NCBI GenBank assembly: GCA_009760855.2
Contig: WPIO01000043.1
Coordinates: forward strand, 1,428,001-1,492,000
Source of the DNA: Cristatella mucedo
Lineage: Eukaryota; Bryozoa; Phylactolaemata; Cristatellidae
DNA length: 64,000 nucleotides
Reading direction: 5' to 3'
Shown here: in pieces, positions 24,101-35,900 of the stretch
Layout of the letters: the number at the start of each line of letters is the position of its first letter
How positions within the stretch are numbered: position 1 is the stretch's first letter
Notes under the pieces: model-generated
What the model saw: only the letters and a program-made list of their open reading frames with translations
Database searches by the model: none
What the model was told of the DNA's origin: nothing
Made by a program: the position numbers and the translations under genes

Positions 24101-27100
24101 TCTGTGCAGCATTTGGCCAATATGTATTTATTGTCTTTTATATGCGTGTGCACATGCTGATACGTGCTGATGTTATCCCTAGTGTGGTGGCTTGCTTCCC
24201 ATTCAGCATATGCAAAGTGTCTAGCAAGAGATGTAGTGCTCTGCTACGGAGCTATAAAAACGTCTTAGTGTCATTATCATAATAGTAACTATTATTGTTA
24301 TTGCTATTATTATTAGGAGTTCGTCAAAAACAGATGCAACACTCGCCAGGGGCTCATCGAGGCAGGTTGTGCTGAGCCGGACATCATCAACGAGCAGCCG
24401 CAGAGACTGTCAGTCAAGGTCGGTAAAGCTGCTGCTACTGCAGCGACTCTTCCCTGTGCGTTTGTGTGCTTGCTTTCGTGGGCGTGTGTGGGCATGCGCC
24501 GCGCCGCCCCCCCCCCCGTACGTGTTTGGCTCTTGTCATTGGGGAGGGTCACAAGATGTCTCATCCTGTGCTGAGGCCCAGCAAGTCTGCCTTGCTTGAC
24601 AGAGCAGAGAATGCTACCCCCTCTCGTTGCCCCTCTCCTGTCCCCTCTCCTGTCCCCTCTCCTGTCCCCTCTCCTGTCCCTTCTCCTGTCCCCTCTCCTG
24701 TCCCCTCTCCTGTCCCCCCTCCTGTCCCCCTCTCCTGTCCCCTCTCCTGTCCCCTCTCCTGTCCCCTCTCCTGTCCCCTCTCCTGTCCCCTCTCCTGTCC
24801 CCTCTCCTGTCCCCTCTCCTGTCCCCTCTCCTGTCCCCTCTCCTGTCCCCTCTCCTGTCCCCTCTCCTGTCTTCTCTCCTGTCTTCTCTCCTGTCCCCTC
24901 TCCTGTCCCCTCTCCTGTCCCATCTCGTGCCCCCTCTCGTGCCCCTTCTCCTGCTCCCCTCTTCTGACCATCTCGTGCCCCCTCTCTCCTGCCCCATGCT
25001 CCATCTGCAAGTGTTTGCTGGATCGGGTATGCATGCACAGGCATGTCGGCTGTTCAGCTCCTATTCTGTTTTATTTTTTATTTTTGTGTGGCTTGTGCAG
25101 CCTTGTCAGCTTCTTGGGTACATTCTATTTTGCCTGGTGCACTGTTTGCTGTTACATATGCGACTAGCTGAGTTTTTTTAGTCGCCTTACCTCTCCTCCT
25201 CTTACGGTTTGCATGCTTGTGGTAGTCGTCCGGTAGAAAGAGGACAGGAGGGAAAGAGGTCAGAAGGCCGAGCCTTGGCACGCTAGCTTGAGGACTTCCA
25301 AATTTGCCTTCCTAGCCCCCCCCACACCACATCAGCCACTGGTACCAACCAGAAGGCACCATTGTTGCCCCAGGGCACACTGGGAATGCAAGGCATGCCT
25401 GCTGTGTGTTGGCAGACTGCACAATGCCGTTTGATGAGAAGGTGCTGCTGCCAGCTCTTTATTTGCTCTGTCGTAGGGATTGACAGATTTGGAGAAGCCG
25501 AAGGGGAGCAGAGTGGCAGCTTAGCATCAAGTGACATTGAGCGGGAGGGAGACGAATGAATGAAGGCTATGGGGAGAGACAAAATGCCAGTATCGTTGAA
25601 AAGCGAGCTGCTTTCTGCACGGCAGAAACGGCTCCAACTGTGCTCTGGCCGGTCGCCAGGGCATAGTTTCGTGATGATGGGTCGCTACGCAAGCTCACCG
25701 TGGAGCCACTCAGGCTTTGAGTGCACTATAGAAAACTCTCCCGCATAAAGCTAACCCAGTCTTTGTGGCTCTGTGGAGTTAGAGGCAGGCCGAGGCACAA
25801 CCCGTCCGGCATCTTCTGGCCAGTGTCGGTGCCTTTTGGTTCTCACTGGAAGCTGCAATTGCAGGATAAAAGGTCAGCATGATAAAACAAACGTGAGTGC
25901 ACTCAGGGTCACCGGTTAGTTAGACCTCTGGCTAGCAGCATGCATATAATCATGAACAGGTATGCATGCAAAGCATACAGAACAAACAAGTAGACAAGTT
26001 CTCTGGAGGCAAAGGAAATGCTGACCGGTACACGTGCATCTATAGCCTAGACTTAAAAGCTGCAAGGTCATTGCTGGTATAGCCAGAAGCAAGTTCTGGA
26101 CTTTCGATGCACACAAGCTGGAGGCTTATCGCGAAAGATTTCAATTTAGTGTGATGGATGACAAGATGACTAGATGCTGTGAAGCGAGTGGTGCGAGAGC
26201 ACACCGTGGACGATCAAGGAAATTGGATAGATAGGCTGGTGCAAGCGAGTGAAGTGACCGGTTAGCCAGACCGAGGATCTTAAAATCGATTCGGTGCGTG
26301 ATAGGGAGCTAGTGAAGTTCGCACAGAAGTGGTGGAAGCGACCTTCAGGCTATGGGCAGTACTGCTGGGTTTTCTATTTTTATTTTCAAGCTCAGTCTAC
26401 TTCTGCTACTTCTACATTACTTCTACGTTTGAGAAGTTCGTAGACTACTAGGTGCCAAAGGCAATTGCTCGAGTCGTCGTCATCGGGAACTGCAGCATCG
26501 TCATTGCCCATTCAGCAGCATCTTGTGTAGATTGCTTGGCAGGCTTTTTAATTGCCAGCTTAGACGTTGACTCTGTCGCCAGCTTGCTAGTAGTGCAGGG
26601 TTTTCTACACCTGCTTGCTTAGTGGAGCCGTGCTCAGTATAGTTTGAGCTTGTGTGTGTGTGAGGCGTGTGTGCGTGCGTGCATGTGCTCGAGTGCATGT
26701 GTGTTCTTGCGAGTGGTCAACCTGTGTCAGGCGGTGCATTTGAAAAAAATGATCGGTAAAAGTAAAAAGTAAAGGTTAGATGATTTTTACAGTCATTTGT
26801 GTAGCGTCAGAAGAGCCTTACCGGTTGTTGGTGAGCCTGGATGGCACGCTAGGTTAGGCGGTTGTTGGTGAGCCTGGATGGCACGCTAGGTTAGGTGGTT
26901 GCTTTTCAGGACCTGGGCCTTAGGGTTCAAATCCTGTGGTGGGCAATCCTTTGTTGCCGTTGCAAGCGGTAGTGATAGCCGTAAAGGCTCATCTGTTGCT
27001 ATACAAAAGAGACTGTTAAATCAGCTAGCATTTTATTTTATTTTGTTTTTTGTCACTCTAGCTTACTGTGATCGACAAGGGACCGCATGCCGCTGGCATC

Positions 27101-30100
27101 GAACTCATGGTTAAGCTTGAGCCCCCCCCTCTCTCTCTCCCCCCCCCCCCGACCCTCAGGTCGAGATCCCCTTGCCCAAATCTGTAGGCCCTGCTGAGGC
27201 AGCGCCAGTCTGATGTGCAACCGTTTGCCCTACCACTAATAGGCAAATTGCGCAAAATCAGACGAATCATTTGCAAGAATGACCGAGTGTCTCGCCTCCT
27301 TAAAGACGCTCTCGAATGCACTTTGGGTTGCCCCTGCTTCCTACTTGTGCATGACTGCCATGGTTTGTCTTTGACCCTTGCAGGACGATCCTGTCAGCGA
27401 CGGCAGTGCTACTGCCGGGTCTGTCCAGTTGTCACCTCAGCGATTGCAAGTGAAGTTGCGGCCAAGTAAGCAAGAACTACCAGAGCTGTACATTCGGGCT
27501 GCGGAGGTTTTTTCGTGGCTTTCGATACCGAGACGTGTTGCTCTTTTGTTACATGCCACTGCATCGGCAATCCTCAGCCTTGGCTCCTCGGCACGTGGTC
27601 ACATAGCCACGTGCTTTTTTCTTAGCCTCGCGTCGGTTGCTCGGCCCCCAATGGTGCTTCCAAAGCGCAAGGATGCTAGCTTGCTCTGTGTGCATGCAGC
27701 GATACCTGCTCGTGTTTGCAGACCAACCCTACCAGTTTAACCTATCGTTCCGGCTCGCAAAAGATTATCCAGTCGACCTGTACTATCTCATGGATCTATC
27801 CCAATCCATGCAAGATGATAAGGAGAAGCTGTCCAGCTTGGGCCTTAAGCTAGGTAAGTGGATAGGCTCACGAGCACCGCATCGTCTGGGTGCACGTGTG
27901 CTGAGTTGCACAGCACTAGCTGCAGCTGCTGCTGTGGGCACAGTCCGTGCACTGCTGCCGCCGCCGCCACGTGGTACCAACTGGAACCCTTCATTGAGAA
28001 ACGGCTTGTTCTGGCAGATAGGAAATAAAGAGCAGCTGATTTAGCAGCTTAGTTTCTGTTATGGCAGAAGAGTCTTAGCCTTTGCATTGTATGTGTGAAT
28101 TTTCCTTTGTCTGCTTGTTCGTCCTTAATGCACACACGCACACACACACACACACACACACGCACGCACACACGCACGCGCACACGCACGTGCACACACA
28201 CACACATAAATTATTTATATAGCACCCTAAGAGAACGAAACTCTACTCAGGTGCCATTAATCTATGCCTGGGGGCTCGAGCTCACGACCTCGGCACAAAC
28301 CTTGGTCTTGTGAGCGACTTAACCACTAGGACAAAAACAGCTCGACGAATTGTGCACGATGTCAACTAATAGGCATGTTTCCTTTACAGCATATGTAAAG
28401 TGCCTAGAAAGAGATCTAGTTCTCTGAAGGCAGTACCAAAACCTCTTATTATTGTTATTATTAGTATATTAGCATGCACTGAATCGTGCTCTAGTGAGCA
28501 TGCAAAGCACACACTTGCTTAGAACTTCTGCTCGGCAAAGTTGGGTAAAAGTCGAGAATGGTTTGCCAAAATTTGGAAAACAATGGAAGCGGGAAACAAT
28601 GAAGCAGAAAAAATAGAAATACAATTAGATGATCAAGCCCTAATTATGTTATGGCATAATATACTGCTTCAGTCAGTGCTCGACCGATTGGGCAATCGAA
28701 AAAAAATCGTGGTCGAGCCGAACCCAGGTGAACTGTGTGAGTGAATTCTTGTTTTTCATAGAAAATTGGGTTGCATAGCCAAGTTGCAGCAACGTTACTC
28801 CAGCTGTCGTCGGCGACTAAAGAGCATATCTGCAGCACACAACTTTGGTGGGTCCAGACAACTTGAGGGCGGAGTAGTTACTCTCGATAGCCCTCGAATC
28901 CTGCAGTGGGCGATCCTTTGTTTCCAACAGCAAGCTGTGGCAATAGCCGTTCAGGCTCTTCCGCTGCTATATAAACGAGACCGGTAAATAAGCAAATATT
29001 AAATTTTTAAAGAGTATGCTGCATCCTTTGCAACCCACGAGTAGCTGAATGCCCTGAGCTCAGTACGTAGTGCGCTCCTGCTGTTTGGGTGTCCGAGTTC
29101 AGTGAATGCATTTCTTTCAACAACAGCAACACTGCTTGTAATGAAACGAAGCCGAGACCGGTGCCTCCACACCCTCCGGATACAGCTGCTTGCATTTGCC
29201 ATCCTTTGATTGGCTGAGTGTCCTGAAACACGTGCCATCATTGGGCCGACGATCTCCCGAGTGCCAGAACGCAACTTTCCTGCGCTTCACACAAAGGCAC
29301 CAGGACACAGAGGTTGCGGGCCTCCGATGTTATCTCTCTTGACATGTATTTGAGGAACACTCTTTTCAGGAGGAGCTCATACACCCAAACAGCAGGAGCG
29401 CACTACGTACTGAGCTCAGGGCATTCAGCTACTCGTGAGATGCAAAGGATGCAGCATACAATTTAAAAAAACACATTTGCTTATTTAACAGTCTCGTTTG
29501 TATAGCGGCGGAAGAGCCTGACCGGCTATCGCCACCGCTTGCTGTTGGAAACAAAGGATCACCCACTGCAGGATTCGAGGGCTATCGAGAGTAACTACTC
29601 CACCTTTAGGCAGTGCCTCGGTCCCGGCAGAATGCGATCTGTTTTGTCTTTGTTTGCAAGCTGCTGTCTTACAGGTGCCCAGCCGTCGGCTGTGACAGCT
29701 CCTGTTCGCTTTGCTTCATACCATCCATTCTTCTGACTCAAGTTGTTTAGCTGTGCCGTTAACCAACTTCAAAGCCTTCGTAGACTGTAATTTCATTCAG
29801 CTTGTATACTCCCAAAGCACAGAACCACTTTTGACTGATGTCCCGACATCCCCTGACTTGACGACATGTCAAATGAGGCAAAAAATCCACTCGTTCCTCG
29901 AGAGATTTTCCTGGTCCACAAGAACAGGTCTCGTGATTTAAGAAAAGATGTGCTGCTACTGCAGACTTGCTAGCACTGCTGCTACTGCAGACACGGTATC
30001 CGTGACGAGGCAGCCGCTTGAGCGTGGCAGCTGCAGGAACAGGCATCCGAGCACCGGACCGTCGTTGTAGTGGCCGAGATGCGCAATATCACGAGGGACG

Positions 30101-30631
30101 TCCGCCTGGGCTTCGGCTCATTCGTTGACAAGGTGGCCATGCCCTACGTCAACATGATGCCATCGCAGCTGCTGGCTCCGTGCCTCGGCTGTGAGAGCCC
30201 GTATAGCTTCCGGAATCGCCTAAGCCTTACCGACCAAGTCTCCCAATTCGGCCCCAAGGTGAACGCCACGCCCGTGTCGGGCAACCAGGACAGCCCCGAG
30301 GGAGGCTTCGACGCCATCGTCCAGGCCGTCAAGTGTAACGTGAGTGGCTCGTTCGAGCCGGTGCCGTGCGACTCGCGCTGTCTTGAGCTCATTGCTTTGC
30401 TGAAGTCGGCTATGCTGGAGGTGCTCCGCCCTCGGCGTTTTTGTGTTTTCTCATGCAGGGGTGCTGTCATGCTGTGGAGGAAGGGCGCTGCTGTATAGTG
30501 ACGCTGGCCTCGCAATGCTCAGTAAATGCCCGAGTGCCGGCAGTTGCTTTCGCTCCACAACTTGCAGGCAAATGCTGGTTTTTGCCGGCTTAGCACGGAT
30601 GCCGTGTATGTCAGTGTGTGTGTGCATGTTT

Positions 30632-30675
<44 letters not shown>

Positions 30676-32831
30676 TGTTTGTGTGTGTATGTGCTGTCAC
30701 TCGCATGGTAGAGTCTGCTTACATGTTAGAGGCTGTTAAAACATCGAGCTCACGTATATACTGCTGTATGGTGGTACCCTCGTCAGAGCTGAAAGCCGGA
30801 TAAGCACTATCCAGCTGTAGCAGAGTGCACCATCGTTGGGTGGTTTGACACAGGGAATCACACCTGCCGGTCTGATTCCCTGTTTTTGAGTTTCGATGCT
30901 TGTTCTGAGGAGAGTCGATGCGGTGTGGCCAGGCGAGGCGGTGGCGGGTGAAGGAAAGTTAGTGGCTGTGGGGGTGTGTGCCTGCCAAGGACCGGTGGCT
31001 CAAGCATGTCAGCTGATTCCTCGTTTACATTGCAGCAGAAGAGTCTTACCGAGCATCACTGCTGCATGCAGTGGACCACTGATGATTTGCCTGCTGCAGG
31101 ATTCAAACTGGCCACCTGGGTCGCAAGGTGCTAGCGCCTTACCCAGTAGCCAAGATCAAAGGGTTCTTATGTAATGGGGAGGCTGGGAGTTTTGCCTTGG
31201 CCTGTGGTTGTTTTTATGCACACTGCACTTTTAGAGCGGGTAGTCATGTGGTGGTTATTCCATTTGTCCTCTGTAGTTACTTGGTACTGTAACTCGGCCT
31301 TGGACAAGTCGGACTGCAGCCCAGCTGCTGCTAGGGCATTGCATTTCCGGTGCATACGAGCTGAAGGCCTGCGAGGAACGCCTCAAGACGACTTGAGGCC
31401 GAGGAATATGTAGTGTAAGAGCAATTGGTCATTGTCCAAATGCAGGGTTAATGAGGTGGCTGCTGCCCTGGCACTGGCCGGCGTGGTTCGTCAAGTCACC
31501 TCAGCTGCTAGCCGAGTGAGCAGATCGGATGGGTAGGCTGTTTCAAGCATGTCAATTGACCCGCAGGCTAAAGAGAATATCTTGAACATGAAGATGATGT
31601 TGATGACACTGAGTGCTACAAGCAGGCGATCAAGGGTAGCGTGAATGAGGAGTGAGAAGTGGTTTGACCAGTCAAGCTCCCCTCACACCTGTTAGGCACG
31701 CTGCCACACATCTCAGATGTGTGGCCACACGTGTCAGGTGCACCGCCACACGTGTCATGTTTCCTCCATGTCACCAGTTAGGTGCACCACCACACCAATG
31801 TGCTGTGCCACACACTAGTCACGTGCACCCACACCTGGCAGGTTCGCTGCCACAGCTGTCACGTGCCGTCACACCAGTCGTATAGCCTCACACCTTTCAT
31901 GTGCTCACATACCAGCAGGTGCACCCACACTTGTCTCGTGCTTCCACACCATTCAAGTTCGCCACACACCAGTCACGTGCCCCCACACACCAGTTGCCCT
32001 CACACCAGTCAAGTTTGCCCCACACCTGTCTATTGCCCAACACACTGCCCTGGGCTAACCACAGGCAGCTCTACATAGGCTCAAGGGCCCGCTTAAGATG
32101 ACTGAAGCAGGGCTGACTGGAATCGCCCTAGCGATTGCCCTGCATCCGGCAGCTTCAGCAGTAGCTTGCTACCCTGCCTGGCGACATTCTGGCTAGTTGG
32201 GGGCCTGTGGCATTAGTTCAGCTGTTGCTTAGTGTGGCAGAGCAGAGCCACGGCTGTTCACTGTCTCCATGGGCGGGCGCCTGCCTTCACGCCAGGTGGG
32301 TGCTTTTAGGCTGATATCGGCTGGAGAAATTTCTCCAGAAAACTGCTATTGTTTTCTACCGATGCCGACTTTCACATTGCCGGTGATGGCAAGGTAAGGA
32401 AGGCGGCATGCACCGGCCAGGTTGCCTACTAGTCTAATAGGTCCTCACTCCTTGCCCTGTCAGTGCACAAGACTCATGATCAAGCAGCGGCTGGCTGCTG
32501 CTGTAGTCGGCTTCGGTATGCTGCCGGCAGAAAGTGTGATGAACTCGCTATTCGACTCGGGCGGGTGCAACGCTGATGGAGCACCGCGCAACAGGCCGGC
32601 TCACAGCAGTCGCCGCTGCTGCTCAATCTCGCTGCCACCTGACAGTTTTGTCGTGGGCCGCGTCTCACTCGCTCGCTTTTTTATCGATTGACTCTCTCAC
32701 ATTGGCGCACTTGGGTTACTAAGCTTGTCCTAAATTCTCTGCTCTGCTCCTACCTGCTCCTGCTGCTACTATTACAGCTGTTGCTGCAGTTTTTGCTGCT
32801 TCTACTGCGTGCACGACTAGTACTACTACTG

Positions 32832-32921
<90 letters not shown>

Positions 32922-32922
32922 G

Positions 32923-32962
<40 letters not shown>

Positions 32963-35900
32963 ACAGCAGCTAGTGCACCATCAGCACCACCAATACTGCT
33001 GCTACTGATGAGCATGAAATCAGGCTATGGGCATCCCGAGTGAACTCAGCCTGAGGCTCATGCCACCAGTCTCTCGCTGATTGGAAAGTTTGCCCGATTA
33101 GCCACGCCCTGCCCCAATTGCAATGTAGCCTCATCTGGGGGATTCCGTTTTAAGAGTTATTTGGTGAGCCGTGATGGCGCACTAGGTAAGGCAGTTGCTT
33201 CTCACGACCTCGGTCCCGTGGTCGTGGGTTCGAATCCTACGATGGCTGATTCTTTATCGCCACTGCTAGCGGTGGTGATAGCCGTAAAGGCTCTTCTGTC
33301 GCTATACAAAAAGAGGCTGTTTAAGCAGCTAGGATTTATTTATTTATTAAGGCGCTTTCTCAAATTGTCCGTAAAAAACGAGGCTGTTAAGTCAGCTTGT
33401 GTTTTTTTATTTATTGATCCTGCATCTCCATCTGAGTGAGAAAACAAAACTGCTTGCGGGCATCGATGCCTGAGTGAGAAAACAAAACCGATGCGTTTTC
33501 CGGTGGGAAGCTGGATTGCAGAGCAAAAGAGAAGGCGAAAGGCAGCTGCTGCTATTGCTTAAGCCTGTCGTACATGGCGATCCTAGAGCGCTGCTGGCTG
33601 CTTTAGCCCATCGCCAGCCAGCGTGCAATAAGGCATTGCCCACTGCACGACCCGAGTCCGCCTCGATCCGGGTCTTGCAGTGTGAGCAATTCGTCTTCCA
33701 CCCTGGTAGGATACCGTTATTGCATAGCTTGCTGCTCGTTTGCAGCTGGGCTGGCATCGGCAGGCTTTGTTGGGAGGTGGGCGGCAGTGAGGGCAGTGGC
33801 GTGGGTGCATTATGAGAGATGGCTGCCCCCTCAGCATCTCTACCAACGTGGCTGCTCCTGTGGCGGTGGGCCAAAAAATGTGCCAATGCCGCTTCAGCAC
33901 TCAGTGACCAGACGAGCAACAGAGGAACAGTTGGCCGGCCCACTGTCGGGTTCGAGAGCCTGGTGGCCGAGATCGGCTAAACCCGGCGTCTGAGGGCGGC
34001 TGAGCTGAGGGCGAGCCGGACGTGGACGCTTGCCACCGGACTCGAGAAGCCTGGTCGATCGAGACTCGGCTGCCGAGGCTCGTTGTTGCTGCCACGGCTT
34101 TTTTGGGAGGAGGCTGTCGCTCCCGCAGGCGCCCATGCTTTCAGCAACCGCAGCAACAGGCTGCCGCTCGCTTGCCTCTTTTCAGGACCAAATAGGGTGG
34201 AGGAATAACTCGCGTAAAATGCTTCTGTTCTCGAGTGACGCCAGCTTTCACTCTGCTGGCGATGGCAAGGTTTGTGCAGCTCTGTTCGTTGTGCGCAGCC
34301 GCAGCGATGCGGCCTCCAGCCTCTTCCTCCCCACCTACTTCCCCTGCCTGTCGCCTCTCTTCGCCGATTGGTCGCGTTGCATTGCTTCCTGTTCCGTACG
34401 TCTGCTGCCGCTGCTGGCCGGTTGAGTTCTGTGCCTGTTTTCCCTCGTTCGACACTCAAGCCTCTAGTGTCCAGCATGCCTCTTTCGTGTCGTCTCTCTG
34501 CTGCTTGGTCGAGCGACCAGGTCGCATGCTCGGTGCCATTGGCTGCTGGTGCTTCTGCTGTTTCCTTCTTTCACGCGGTCAAGCAGGAGATGTCGACTGT
34601 GGGCTTGTCCGTTTTTTGAAATTTCCTTATCTCGTCGTCAGAATGCGGTGGCAGGATCAAATCTGCTGCCCACCGCTTCATCATTGCATGGGCATGTGCA
34701 TAGTGGTCACTTGAACGTTCCTCTTTTTCCATTGTGCCACGTTGACAGCAAGGATATGCTGGCGTGACGCTGGAATTGACCTTATGAAAAGAGCTAGCCA
34801 GTCTCGTGGTGATTCCAATCGTACGAATCGGATACTTAAGAGGCAGAGAGTCCAACGCTGGTGCACGTGAGACTTTCTTTTTACTGATTCAAGGAAAAGT
34901 CATTGAGCATGCCGGCTCGATCAGACCCATTCATCACTGCTCATACGTTGTCCAATCATTGCCGAGTGTTTATACAAAACAAAAATAATCATGACAATAG
35001 TATAACGTTTGTATAGTGGCCAGAAAGAACAGAATATCTCTCTAGGCACTTACTTCACGTATATTCTTTCGGCATTCACATTTATTTATTTGATCATGCT
35101 TCCTTTAAGCAAATATGAAGTGTCTAGAAAGAGATTCTCAGAGGACACTATACAAATGTATTGTTAGTATTATCATTATGCTAGAAAGGAAGCATATTTG
35201 ACTCTCTAATGTGCCCTGTGCTCTAAGGCTATATTTCGAAATGTTTTGCATGTAGTATGTTCCCGAGTTATGCGCCTGCTCTTGCTAGGCTGGCATGCAG
35301 AGCGACCTCGGGCCTGGCTTGCTCACGATAGCCTCACAGGTGGCCTTGCATTCCTGGTTAGTAGTATCCGTGAGCAGGGCCATGACCCTTGACCATGACC
35401 GTTGACCATGCCCCATGACCCTCGATATATCCGTGACCCAGGCCACAGTCCTCATCTCGGATTTCTGCATTTGCTTTGCACGAAACTGCTTGGCTTTTTT
35501 TGCCTTTTCCTTCGTTTGTATTTGTTTTAACCGGCCAGTTTGCCTAGCTGCCCACTCACCAACAACATGCTTTCCCATCCTGCACGGCTTTCCGGCGTGC
35601 GCATGTGTGCTAAGAGCATCCGTCCACTTTGCCGCAGCCGCTTGCTGCTAGCGTGTTCGTCCTTTTTTTGTTAATTTCCCCCAGGTAAGTGGCACAGCGC
35701 CCCACGGTCTCGCTTGGCTGGTGCTCGCTGGTTGGCTCTTGCAGTTCGGCAGCACGCTTGAGCCGGCTTCGGGTGTTCTATTCGTTGCCCCGTGTCAGCG
35801 GCGGTGATTGCTGATCCGGGATTTTCTTTTGTCCAACGTTTCCCACTGAGCTGGTGGCAGGCTCTGCCCTGCTGCCTGCTGTGTCAATGCCCCGCAGGGC

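Larger units (their letters stand above)
24419..27383 (+). other. Integrin intron 3
   Basis: About 3 kb. Contains the 12-bp CCTGTCCCCTCT minisatellite (24630-24960), LINE-B and LINE-C fragments on opposite strands (25690-25790 and 25880-26345), and a SINE-1 copy with a duplicated head (26823-27045). The remaining 24960-25690 and 26345-26820 show nothing recognisable. Confidence 0.85.
27854..30070 (+). other. Integrin intron 5
   Basis: About 2.2 kb. Contains a CA microsatellite (28133-28205), a reverse SINE-2 copy (28205-28340), a LINE-A tail (28380-28465), the 737-bp fold-back (28868-29604) and a degraded LINE fragment (29730-29910). No exon is visible. Confidence 0.85.
30340..32309 (+). other. 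Integrin intron 6, upstream of the alternative exons
   Basis: About 2 kb. Contains a GT microsatellite (30632-30690) and a degenerate CACAC/CACGTG-rich tandem array (about 31680-32045) ending roughly 265 nt before exon 7A. A search by eye for a third copy of the 28-residue exon found none. The acceptor of 7A (tgggtgcttttag) has a short pyrimidine tract. Confidence 0.8.
32394..34185 (+). other. Intron between the alternative exons 7A and 7B
   Basis: About 1.8 kb. Contains a compound CTA then CTG trinucleotide repeat (32817-32963) and a full-length SINE-1 in sense orientation (33158-33345). The rest shows no exon I can support. At this length both exons can be skipped or joined sterically, so exclusivity would need active regulation. 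Confidence 0.8.

Noticed and set aside
24466-25181. Long ORFs in several frames across the 12-bp minisatellite (Ser-Cys-Pro-Leu or Gly-Glu-Gly-Thr repeats)
   Set aside because: A 12-bp unit without stops keeps all frames open; it sits inside an integrin intron and has no coding context.
33158-33240. A tRNA gene suggested by box A and box B
   Set aside because: No closing acceptor stem, a long unrelated 3' body, and several diverged copies with the same body: a SINE.
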